Part shown: positions 1 through 6,255 of the stretch, piece by piece
Layout of the letters: every line of letters starts with the position of its first letter
Position numbering within the stretch: the first letter of the stretch is position 1
From: Bacillota bacterium
Lineage (GTDB): Bacteria; Bacillota; Clostridia; Lachnospirales; Lachnospiraceae
Length of the DNA: 9,395 bases
NCBI GenBank assembly: GCA_023399455.1
Contig: JAEWPN010000228.1
Location: forward strand, 1 to 9,395
Reading direction: 5' to 3'
Notes under the pieces: generated by a model
Database searches by the model: none
The model's input: only the letters and a program-made list of their open reading frames with translations
Told to the model about the DNA's origin: nothing
Translations under genes and position numbers: made by a program

Positions 1-20
1 CCTAACATTTTCTTCTTCAT
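1..20 (-). CDS. Start of a further operon gene (partial, unidentified)
   Basis: An ATG at 20-18 on the minus strand is preceded by an excellent ribosome binding site (AAGGAGG, around 34-28) at normal spacing. The visible codons read M-K-K-K-M-L before the window ends. A lysine-rich start followed by a hydrophobic residue would fit a signal peptide, as in a sugar ABC transporter binding protein, which would suit the position after sugar-catabolic genes. Six codons are far too few to identify it. It lies 96 bases downstream of the kinase gene on the same strand, so it could be co-transcribed. Confidence 0.5.
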
Positions 21-87
21 TTCTTGTCCTCCTTGATAAATATATAGTTTTATTTATACAGCCGTCCTTCTCATATGAAGCGGCCTA

Positions 88-111
88 GATTACGGGCTTT
101 GCCCGGAAATC
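88..111 (-). other. Small intergenic hairpin after the kinase gene
   Basis: A CGGGC/GCCCG stem with a three-base loop (93-105) is flanked by roughly complementary GATT and AATC (88-91 and 108-111). It lies just after the kinase stop codon on the minus strand. No T-run follows, so it is not a convincing terminator. It could be an mRNA processing or stabilising element between the kinase and the next gene, or have no role. Confidence 0.25.
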
Positions 112-116
112 TCATG

Positions 117-1595
117 TTATTTGGTAAGCACATGGGAAACAGCAGTTTTCCAGCCGTTATACTTTTTTTCCCTTTCCTCTTTTTCCATCGAGGGTGAAAA
201 AACCCTTCTCTCCATTCCATGAAATATATCTTCTTTTTTGTAGATTCCTGCGGCGATGCCTGCCGCATACGCGGCTCCTATGCCCGACAGTTCCTCTGCC
301 GACGGCACTTTTACAGGAATTCCCGCCATATCACTTTGAAATTGCATCAAATATATATTATGGGCAGGTCCCCCATCCGCACGAAGCTCTTCGATTGGTA
401 TGCCCGATTCCCGGCTCATTGCCCGTATCACATCGGTAATCTGATATCCGATGCTTTCCAGGCCAGCTTTTACGATTTCCGCCCGTTTCGTAGTCCTCGA
501 CATTCCCCATATCACTGCTCTCGCTTCGCTGTCCCAGTACGGAGCGCTAAGTCCCGTAAAAGCGGGGACAATATAGGTCGTATCCTGTTTATTTGCTTTT
601 TCCGAAAGTTCTCCCGTCTCTCCGGGGTCGCTTATCATTTGAAGGTCATCCTTCAGCCATGAAATTACTGCACCCGTATAGTTAATATTCCCTTCCAGAA
701 CATAATTTATTTTACCGCTCATTCCCCATGCCAGAGATGTCACAACGCTTTTGCTGAAAATAGGAGTATCCCCGATATTCATCATGATAGAAGATCCCGT
801 TCCATAAGTAGCCTTTATCATTCCTTTGCTCAGACAGCCTTGCCCGAATAAAGCTCCATGGGAATCTCCCATCACACCTCTGATACTTACCTTTTGTTTT
901 AAAAATCCATCAAAATCGGCAGCGCCATAATCTCCGTCCGAATCGGTGACCTCCGCCAGAGCACAGATCGGAATCCCAAACAGGCCGCATATCTCTTCAT
1001 CCCACGAAAGCGTCCGTATGTTAAAAAGCTGGGTTCTGGATGCATTGGAATAATCCGTCTTAAAAACCTTCCCTCCGGTAAGCCGGTATACCAGCCAGCT
1101 GTCCATCGTCCCGCAGCATAACTCTCCTTTTTCTGCTTTTTCCATAGCATATGGGACATTCTTAAGTATCCACGAGATTTTCGCCGCCGAAAAATAAGGA
1201 GACAGTTTAAGCCCGGTACGGGAGCGGATCATATCCGCATGCCCATCCTTCTCAATTTCCTCACAAATCTTAGCGCCCCTTGCGCACTGCCACACCACAG
1301 CATTGTAGATCGGTTCTCCCGTAATCCTATCCCAAACAAGTGCGGTTTCTCTCTGGTTGCTGATACCGATAGCCTTAATTCCTTCCTTTTCCACTCCCGC
1401 CTTTTCCACCAGATTCTCTACTGCCTGCACTGTGTTGGCATATATTTCCTTCGGGTCATGCTCTACCCAGCCCTTATCATCTATCATCTGCTTATGGGAC
1501 AAGTCCGTTCTGTAAAGAATTTCTCCCCTTTGATCGAACAACAGGGCCTTGGTGCCTTGGGTGCTTTGATCGATCCCAAGTATATATTCCGCCAT
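117..1595 (-). CDS. FGGY-family carbohydrate kinase, glycerol-kinase-like
   Basis: ATP-dependent sugar kinase of the FGGY family, 492 residues, a normal length. Seen: the N-terminal phosphate-loop motif GIDQSTQGTKALLFD (7-21), GWVEHDP (42-48), NQRET (80-84), PYFSA (133-137), catalytic-base motif GDSHGALFGQ with Asp244, ATP-site TYGTGSS (263-269), APYWD (351-355) and DGGPAHN (408-414). These resemble glycerol kinase most: its glycerol ligands Arg83, Glu84, Tyr135 and Asp245 have counterparts here (Arg82, Glu83, Tyr134, Asp244), but the Gln following the Asp is Ser245. Automated annotation would probably say GlpK. Because the gene is the last of an isomerase/transketolase operon, I infer it phosphorylates the ketose made by the isomerase rather than glycerol. 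Its ATG shares one base with the transketolase stop codon (TAATG), implying translational coupling; an AAGGAG lies about 10 bases upstream. The family is certain; the substrate is not. Confidence 0.93.
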   Translation of the reverse strand: MAEYILGIDQSTQGTKALLFDQRGEILYRTDLSHKQMIDDKGWVEHDPKEIYANTVQAVENLVEKAGVEKEGIKAIGISNQRETALVWDRITGEPIYNAVVWQCARGAKICEEIEKDGHADMIRSRTGLKLSPYFSAAKISWILKNVPYAMEKAEKGELCCGTMDSWLVYRLTGGKVFKTDYSNASRTQLFNIRTLSWDEEICGLFGIPICALAEVTDSDGDYGAADFDGFLKQKVSIRGVMGDSHGALFGQGCLSKGMIKATYGTGSSIMMNIGDTPIFSKSVVTSLAWGMSGKINYVLEGNINYTGAVISWLKDDLQMISDPGETGELSEKANKQDTTYIVPAFTGLSAPYWDSEARAVIWGMSRTTKRAEIVKAGLESIGYQITDVIRAMSRESGIPIEELRADGGPAHNIYLMQFQSDMAGIPVKVPSAEELSGIGAAYAAGIAAGIYKKEDIFHGMERRVFSPSMEKEEREKKYNGWKTAVSHVLTK

Positions 1596-2527
1596 TATGA
1601 CAAATTCTCCTTCACCGTCTTAGCGATGCCCTGCGCATTCAGTCCATAATAATCGAATACCTCTTTCGAGGTTCCCGTAATTACCGGCGCATCCGGAAGT
1701 GCCAGATTGATCACCTTTTTCGGACATTCCTCCGAAACTATCTGGCTAACCATGGAGCCCAACCCGCCAAACGGCGAATGCTCCTCTACGGAGATTATTA
1801 CCTTTGCGTTTTTGGCAGCTCTTATTATTGCTTCTCTATCGATTGGTTTTACGCAGTACATATCCAGTACCGATACATAAATACCTTGCTCTTTCAAGAG
1901 CATCGCCGCATCCAGTGCCGGCCTCACCATTTCTCCGCAGGCAACAATAGCAGCATCTGAGCCTTCCGTCAAAAGGGTTGCTTTATTCATCTCAAAAGGG
2001 CAGTTCTCTTCCTCATAGACATCTTCTACCGGATTTCTCCCCACGCGAATGTATGCAGTTTTCTCGTCTAAAAGCAGAGAATCTATTAAGTGCTTTGTCT
2101 GGAACCTGTCGCTGGGCAGATAGACTCTCATATTGGGAATCGCGGACATCGCTGCAATATCCTGTGCCGAATGATGGCTCATTCCCAGTGCACCATAGCT
2201 CACACCTCCGCTGATACCTACCAGCGTCACATTAGTATCGGAATATGCGCAGTCAACCTTCGTCTGCTCATAACTTCTTGTGGATAAGAAACAGGCCGGA
2301 GATACTGCAAATGCCTTTTTTCCGCACTTTGCAAGTCCTGCCGCAATACTGACAAGGTTCTGCTCCGCAATCCCCACTTCTACAAACTGCTCCGGGAATT
2401 CCTGTGCATATGGTACCAGCGAAGCGCTTCCTCTGGAATCGCTGCACAATACGACGATATCCTTATCCTTCGCCGCTTTTTCCATTAATACTTCGCAGAT
2501 AGCCTGGCGATTTGGTATTTTATTCAT
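1595..2527 (-). CDS. Transketolase, C-terminal subunit
   Basis: C-terminal half of a split, thiamine-diphosphate-dependent transketolase (310 residues, usual for this subunit), comprising the pyrimidine-binding domain and the C-terminal domain. Seen: the catalytic glutamate motif FVEVGIAEQN (Glu55), the substrate-side loop YGALGMSHHSAQD (111-123), and the C-terminal VSVLDMYCVKPID and VEEHSPFGGLGS motifs. In canonical transketolases the loop reads E-D-G-x-T/S-H-Q; here the Asp that contacts the acceptor alpha-hydroxyl is Leu114 and the Gln is His119. The upstream phosphate-contacting His seems to be Ser106. It presumably pairs with the adjacent N-terminal subunit to transfer two-carbon units between sugar phosphates. 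The ATG overlaps the end of the N-subunit gene by 8 bases and has a strong AAGGAGGAGG site 6 bases upstream. Family certain; the donor and acceptor are unknown and may be unusual. Confidence 0.93.
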   Translation of the reverse strand: MNKIPNRQAICEVLMEKAAKDKDIVVLCSDSRGSASLVPYAQEFPEQFVEVGIAEQNLVSIAAGLAKCGKKAFAVSPACFLSTRSYEQTKVDCAYSDTNVTLVGISGGVSYGALGMSHHSAQDIAAMSAIPNMRVYLPSDRFQTKHLIDSLLLDEKTAYIRVGRNPVEDVYEEENCPFEMNKATLLTEGSDAAIVACGEMVRPALDAAMLLKEQGIYVSVLDMYCVKPIDREAIIRAAKNAKVIISVEEHSPFGGLGSMVSQIVSEECPKKVINLALPDAPVITGTSKEVFDYYGLNAQGIAKTVKENLS

Positions 2528-3350
2528 GAAGAGCCTCCTCCTTTCTCATTGCTAAGTCATTAACTATCATCTTATATTCTTCCGCACTCGGCAGCTTGTG
2601 ATGCCAATTCGCCTTATTTTCCATAACCTCGGAGCCAAAGCCTTTTATGGTATTGGCAATGATAACGCTAGGCTTTCCTTTTGTACTTCTCGCTTCTTCA
2701 AACGCTTTTCTAAGCTTTTTATAATCATTTCCGTTTGCCGTTATTACGTGCCATCCGAATGCACTCCATCTTTCTTCCTGGCTGTCGTGAGCCATGACAT
2801 CCTCCGTATTTCCGGAAATCTGCAGGCGGTTTCTGTCCACCACCGCGCATAGATTATCCAGCTTATATTGATTTGCAGCCATAGCGCCTTCCCATATGGA
2901 GCCTTCCGCTAATTCTCCGTCACCCATTACCGTGTAAACACGATAACTTTGTCCGTCCATTTTTCCCGCTAAGGCCATGCCCACACATACCGGAAGTCCA
3001 TGGCCCAAGGAACCGGAGTTCATTTCGATTCCCGGAAGCTTGTTATTGGGATGCCCGATAAACTTCGAGCCGAATCTCGAAAATTCATTGATGACCTGCT
3101 CCGTCGGAAAAAAACCCTTTTTTGCCAAAACTGCATATAATGCCTCCACGGAATGACCCTTGCTCATTACGAAACGGTCTCTATTCGGATCTTCGAAATT
3201 TTCAGGGCTGACATTCATCTGCTCAAAATACAGTTCCACAAGGATATCTAATACGCTCATGTCTCCGCCGATATGTCCGCCTTTTCCGGCGATGATTATA
3301 TCGACTACGTCCTTTCTCAGGTCATAGGATAATACCTTTAAATTTTCCAT
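2520..3350 (-). CDS. Transketolase, N-terminal subunit
   Basis: N-terminal half of a split transketolase (276 residues, typical), carrying the diphosphate-binding domain for thiamine diphosphate. Seen: GGHIGGD (24-30), SKGH (63-66), IGHP (98-101), GSLGHGL (113-119), and the metal/diphosphate motif GDGE (143-146) followed about 30 residues later by DRNRLQISG (172-180, with Asn174). All N-domain cofactor motifs look intact, so the enzyme should bind its cofactor. It makes a heterotetramer-type enzyme with the downstream C-subunit in the known split family. The ATG has only a weak Shine-Dalgarno (GGAA-type), 70 bases after the isomerase stop. It ends with an 8-base overlap into the C-subunit gene. 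Confidence 0.93.
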   Translation of the reverse strand: MENLKVLSYDLRKDVVDIIIAGKGGHIGGDMSVLDILVELYFEQMNVSPENFEDPNRDRFVMSKGHSVEALYAVLAKKGFFPTEQVINEFSRFGSKFIGHPNNKLPGIEMNSGSLGHGLPVCVGMALAGKMDGQSYRVYTVMGDGELAEGSIWEGAMAANQYKLDNLCAVVDRNRLQISGNTEDVMAHDSQEERWSAFGWHVITANGNDYKKLRKAFEEARSTKGKPSVIIANTIKGFGSEVMENKANWHHKLPSAEEYKMIVNDLAMRKEEALHE

Positions 3351-3420
3351 ACGTTTTCCATTCCCTTCTTTTTATGTGACTAAAATTTGTTACTGCTCAG
3401 CCTACGGCTCGGCATATTTC

Positions 3421-4821
3421 TTATTCTCCTCGCAGGTATGCCTTTATATCTTCTTCGACAGGATCATACAGATCCGGCTTGATTCCCATATATTTGCAGG
3501 CTTCGTATAACACCGGAACAACGTCTTTATGTATTCCTACACAGTGGTGTATGTAAGGACCTTCCACGATCTTCGCTTCCAGCCTCTTGATATTATCCAC
3601 TTCTACCCAGAGGTAAGTTCCCATTCCCTTCGGTCCCTCGATTCCCTTGGCATTTCCAATGAGCAGCGAATATTCGCCGTTATCTCCGTCAAATCTCACA
3701 AGGCTTACGTCCCCGTGCTTCGCTTCTGCCGTAATGCTTCCCGGATGGTCAAAGGCCAGAGGATAAGTAAGCTTCGGTTTTTCCCTTGCTATGGATATAG
3801 GCCACGGTCCGCAGTGCTGTAACAGCTCTCCGTTTTCTACGTCAGGATGCCTTATCGTCCAGTCCGCAAAGAAACTTCTCGTCTCTCCCATGCCTGCCGC
3901 CTCCACCAGAAGCGAGGTGATAGCTCCGTGAATATCCGTTTCACACACCACCGGAATTCCCTCATCATTCATTAAAGAATTGGCCGCACAGGGCATGATT
4001 CCGATTTCCGACTGCAACTGATTCCAGCACTGGATTCCCACTGCCTGGCATCCGTATTTCTGAACGAGATTGCTCATCGCGACTTTTAGGGCGGCAACGT
4101 TTTCCAACTCGTTTTCCTTTATCTGAATTTCCATTTTCTCTTTGCAGTAAGCGACTACCTTCGCTACCTCCAGGCCCTGTGCCTTAACTTTTCTTATTTC
4201 GTCGGTAAGTTCCGGCATTGGAATCGGCGCCAGCTGAATATTGAATTTTTCCAGCAGCTCTCCCTCATTGCACATAGTCGTCCAGAAGTCAAAGGGCCTT
4301 GTAGAGATTTGCAGGATGCGCATGTTCCGAAAGGTCTTTACCACGTTACATACTGCCAGAAAATCCTTGATCCCCCTTTCGAATACAGGATCGCTCAGCC
4401 TGCAATTGGTCATATAAGTAAATGGAACCTGAAATCTCCTAAGTACCTTGCCGGTCGCAAACAGACCGCACTGCGTATCCCGAAGCCTCACTCCGTCCGG
4501 CTCCGGCCTTTCATCCAGCGGCCCCCATAGAAGCACCGGCACATTCAGTTCCTTGGCAAGCCTCGCACATTCATATTCCGTGCCGAAATTGCAATGGGGC
4601 AGGAAGAGTCCGTCTATTTTCTCTTTCTTAAATTTTTCTGCTATTTGGCATCTGTCTTCATCATTATAAAGAAGTCCTTCTTCATTAATGTCCGTAATGT
4701 CTACAAAGGAAACTCCAAGCTCATTAAGTCTGTCCGCTGTCAGCCCTCTATATTTGATCGCATCCGGCGCACTGAAGATGCTTCTCCTGGTAGGCGCGAA
4801 ACCCAATTTAATATTTCTCAT
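3421..4821 (-). CDS. L-fucose/L-arabinose isomerase family protein
   Basis: Metal-dependent aldose-ketose isomerase-like protein of 466 residues, shorter than classical L-fucose isomerase (about 590). Seen: N-terminal GFAPTRR (7-13), a central region QCWNQLQSEIG (264-274) with Glu272, NDEGIPVVCETDIHGA (285-300) with Glu294/Asp296, FFADW (317-321), and near the C-terminus GPYIHH (421-426), where the family places its catalytic/metal histidine. By analogy with fucose and arabinose isomerases, Glu272, Glu294 or Asp296, and His425/426 are the likely metal ligands. It probably makes the ketose that the FGGY kinase phosphorylates. The ATG overlaps the regulator stop codon (ATGA), with an AGGAG inside the regulator's last codons. 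The fold is clear; the sugar (L-fucose, D- or L-arabinose, a branched or modified pentose) cannot be read. The family also contains members of unknown function. Confidence 0.87.
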   Translation of the reverse strand: MRNIKLGFAPTRRSIFSAPDAIKYRGLTADRLNELGVSFVDITDINEEGLLYNDEDRCQIAEKFKKEKIDGLFLPHCNFGTEYECARLAKELNVPVLLWGPLDERPEPDGVRLRDTQCGLFATGKVLRRFQVPFTYMTNCRLSDPVFERGIKDFLAVCNVVKTFRNMRILQISTRPFDFWTTMCNEGELLEKFNIQLAPIPMPELTDEIRKVKAQGLEVAKVVAYCKEKMEIQIKENELENVAALKVAMSNLVQKYGCQAVGIQCWNQLQSEIGIMPCAANSLMNDEGIPVVCETDIHGAITSLLVEAAGMGETRSFFADWTIRHPDVENGELLQHCGPWPISIAREKPKLTYPLAFDHPGSITAEAKHGDVSLVRFDGDNGEYSLLIGNAKGIEGPKGMGTYLWVEVDNIKRLEAKIVEGPYIHHCVGIHKDVVPVLYEACKYMGIKPDLYDPVEEDIKAYLRGE

Positions 4822-5837
4822 AATCCGTCACTCCTTTTCCTATTTTCTTTTACACTGTCTCTTTCTATGAAATCAGGACAAACCAGGATTTTGGTCTTTA
4901 TGGCTTGTTCTGCTTTTCTCATTTCCACAATTCTCTGTACGGCCATTTCTCCCATAGCCTGCTTGGGCACCCTAAGGCTGGTCAGCCTTGGCGTCGAGAT
5001 TTCCGAAAACGGCAGGTCGTCGAATCCCACAATGGATACTTGTTCGGGAATCTGTATTCCCGCCTCCAGCATCGCTTTCATACACCCCAGAGCGATCATG
5101 TCGTTATCCGCAAAGAATGCAGTGGGAAGCTTTGGCCCTGTTCTAAGGTAGGCCTGCATATCCTGATAGGCACCATCCATCGTCACCGATACGGTTACGC
5201 TGTTTGCCGGATCGCAGGTCAGACGATGAAGATTCATCCCTCTTTGGTAGCCTGCCTCCCTTGCCTCAAAGGCCTTTATTCGGAAAGCTCCTCTTAAATA
5301 ACCGATTTCTTCATGCCCCTTTTCTGCCAGATAATGGACGGCTTTTATTACCGCATCTTCGTTATTGATCAAGATTCCGTTGCAGTCCATCGTTTCATTC
5401 CAATAGTCCAAGGTCAGTAGGGTGCATTTTGCATTTTCAAAAAAATGGAAATCCTCATCCATCAGTTCAGCTCCCACAAGCACTACTGTCGCCTGACTGT
5501 TCTTTGTCAATTCATGTACCCGCTTTTCAAAATCCTCTTCCCGCCTGTCCAAATATTGCATGACCATTTCGAAGCCAAGCCTTTTGCATTCGTTTTGAAA
5601 GCCGTCCATGATCAGGTTGAAAAATGGAGTGTCATCCGTTATCAGCCCGTTTGTCTTATACATTACAAACAATATTTTCTTTAATATGGGTTCTTCAAAA
5701 TATTCCAGTTCTCTCGCCACTCTCATAATCGTTTCCGTAGTAGCCGGATTCACTCCCCTTTTGTTATTAAGGGCATTTGAGACAGTTGCCGGAGAAAAAC
5801 CTGTCGCTTCACTTATTGTACGGATGGTCGTTCTCAT
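4818..5837 (-). CDS. LacI-family transcriptional regulator of the sugar operon
   Basis: Sugar-responsive DNA-binding regulator, first gene of the operon. From the preferred start it has 339 residues: helix-turn-helix at about 3-24 (TISEATGFSPATVSNALN), then a periplasmic-binding-protein-like effector domain with DDTPFF, NDMIALG and VGFDDLPFSEISTPRLTSLR. Start choice: the longest frame begins at 5858 with no ribosome binding site, whereas the ATG at 5837 has AAAGGA 8 bases upstream and starts exactly where LacI proteins normally start (M-R-T-T-I-R). Oddity: the usual hinge helix after the headpiece (P-N-x-x-A-R-x-L) is absent; only about 8 residues link Tyr46 to the first effector strand. It overlaps the isomerase gene by 4 bases (ATGA). 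It is inferred to repress its own operon and respond to the pathway sugar. It is paralogous to the regulator at 7254-8267, with roughly half the residues identical by eye. Confidence 0.92.
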   Translation of the reverse strand: MRTTIRTISEATGFSPATVSNALNNKRGVNPATTETIMRVARELEYFEEPILKKILFVMYKTNGLITDDTPFFNLIMDGFQNECKRLGFEMVMQYLDRREEDFEKRVHELTKNSQATVVLVGAELMDEDFHFFENAKCTLLTLDYWNETMDCNGILINNEDAVIKAVHYLAEKGHEEIGYLRGAFRIKAFEAREAGYQRGMNLHRLTCDPANSVTVSVTMDGAYQDMQAYLRTGPKLPTAFFADNDMIALGCMKAMLEAGIQIPEQVSIVGFDDLPFSEISTPRLTSLRVPKQAMGEMAVQRIVEMRKAEQAIKTKILVCPDFIERDSVKENRKRSDGL

Positions 5838-5871
5838 CACATTATTCCTTTTCTCCATTTGTTCGTTTCGC

Positions 5872-5894
5872 TTATAAACATTATTATAAACATT
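5872..5894 (-). promoter_or_regulatory. Tandem repeat over the -10/+1 region, candidate operator
   Basis: The 11-mer TTATAAACATT occurs at 5872-5882 and again at 5884-5894, a period of 12 bases. The two copies cover the predicted start site and the -10 box of the operon promoter. The core ATAAACATT also forms the arms of the inverted repeat at 6035-6068. That placement suits repressor binding, inferred to be by the LacI-family protein encoded downstream. AT-rich DNA makes chance repeats more likely, so this is a candidate only. Confidence 0.45.
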
Positions 5895-5910
5895 TTATAT
5901 ATTTGTTCAA
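5883..5910 (-). promoter_or_regulatory. Probable sigma-A promoter of the sugar operon
   Basis: On the minus strand TTGAAC (5910-5905) and a perfect TATAAT (5888-5883) are separated by 16 bases. The predicted transcript start is near 5876, giving a leader of about 40 bases before the preferred ATG of the regulator gene. The promoter is overlapped by a tandem repeat that may be the operator. Confidence 0.7.
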
Positions 5911-6034
5911 TGTTTTTTATATTATTTTTGCCAAAAACGTCGTTATACACCATTTCAACTTCATGTTTTTGTATAATTTGTATATTTTTTCACAACTTTT
6001 TATTATTTTTAATCTTTTTGTCTTTTATTCGACA

Positions 6035-6068
6035 TAAATGTTTATATAAATTTTTATATAAACATTTA
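6035..6068. repeat. 16-bp inverted repeat with 2-base spacer
   Basis: TAAATGTTTATATAAA (6035-6050) is perfectly complementary to the sequence at 6053-6068 with only TT between. Each arm also contains a self-complementary TTTATATAAA, so the element can be read as two near-palindromes side by side. The arms contain the same ATAAACATT core as the tandem repeat near the operon promoter, about 160 bases away. It lies between divergent transcription units. A binding site for a regulator is more likely than a terminator, because the stem has no GC base. Confidence 0.55.
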
Positions 6069-6094
6069 CATAAAGATAAATAGCTATCTTTATG
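6069..6094. repeat. 10-bp inverted repeat with 6-base loop
   Basis: CATAAAGATA (6069-6078) pairs with TATCTTTATG (6085-6094) around AATAGC. It directly abuts the preceding inverted repeat. No T-run follows on either strand, so it is read as a possible protein-binding dyad and not a terminator. The rest of the 5911-6255 gap holds a very AT-rich tract and a GC-rich patch at 6190-6232 with CCGGCAG twice (6200 and 6218). I see no gene or known riboswitch in it. Confidence 0.4.
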
Positions 6095-6164
6095 ATGCTT
6101 TGATGAACACCCGGGACTTTCAAAAAATATATATCAGACGCTCCCAATATATAGTAGAATAAAG

Positions 6165-6193
6165 TTGGATTAATATTTGCTACAGCATATAGC
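6165..6193 (+). promoter_or_regulatory. Weak candidate promoter for the acetyltransferase gene
   Basis: TTGGAT (6165-6170) and TATAGC (6188-6193) are spaced by 17 bases, about 60 bases before the acetyltransferase ATG. Both boxes are partial matches to the consensus. It is the best placed pair I found upstream of that gene. Confidence 0.3.
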
Positions 6194-6255
6194 CCGCCGC
6201 CGGCAGATTCATATAAACCGGCAGCACGCCGATTCTGATTGGGAAAGGGGATATA

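Noticed and set aside
219..662. Plus-strand open frame of 147 codons
   Set aside because: Shadow of the FGGY kinase gene; the sense-strand protein has all family motifs.
2520..2527. Possible frameshift splitting one transketolase gene
   Set aside because: Each half has complete domain motifs and a usual subunit length, and the C-subunit ATG has its own strong AAGGAGGAGG site; two-gene transketolases are common, so this is a natural split.
3385..3420. Hairpin or terminator between the isomerase and transketolase genes
   Set aside because: Only a 4-bp AGCC/GGCT stem with no T-run; the genes appear to be one operon.
4594..5151. Plus-strand open frame of 185 codons
   Set aside because: It lies antisense over the isomerase and LacI-type genes, whose family motifs are unmistakable on the other strand; it has no recognisable motifs.
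5931..5948. CcpA cre-like or LacI-like site around AACGTCGTT
   Set aside because: It is the only CG-bearing dyad in the AT-rich gap, but the short odd-centred 4-bp arms and several mismatches to the cre consensus make it too weak to list.
5859..6255. Riboswitch, tRNA or CRISPR in the large intergenic gap
   Set aside because: No conserved riboswitch core, cloverleaf or regularly spaced repeats were seen; the sequence is mostly simple AT-rich DNA with two inverted repeats.
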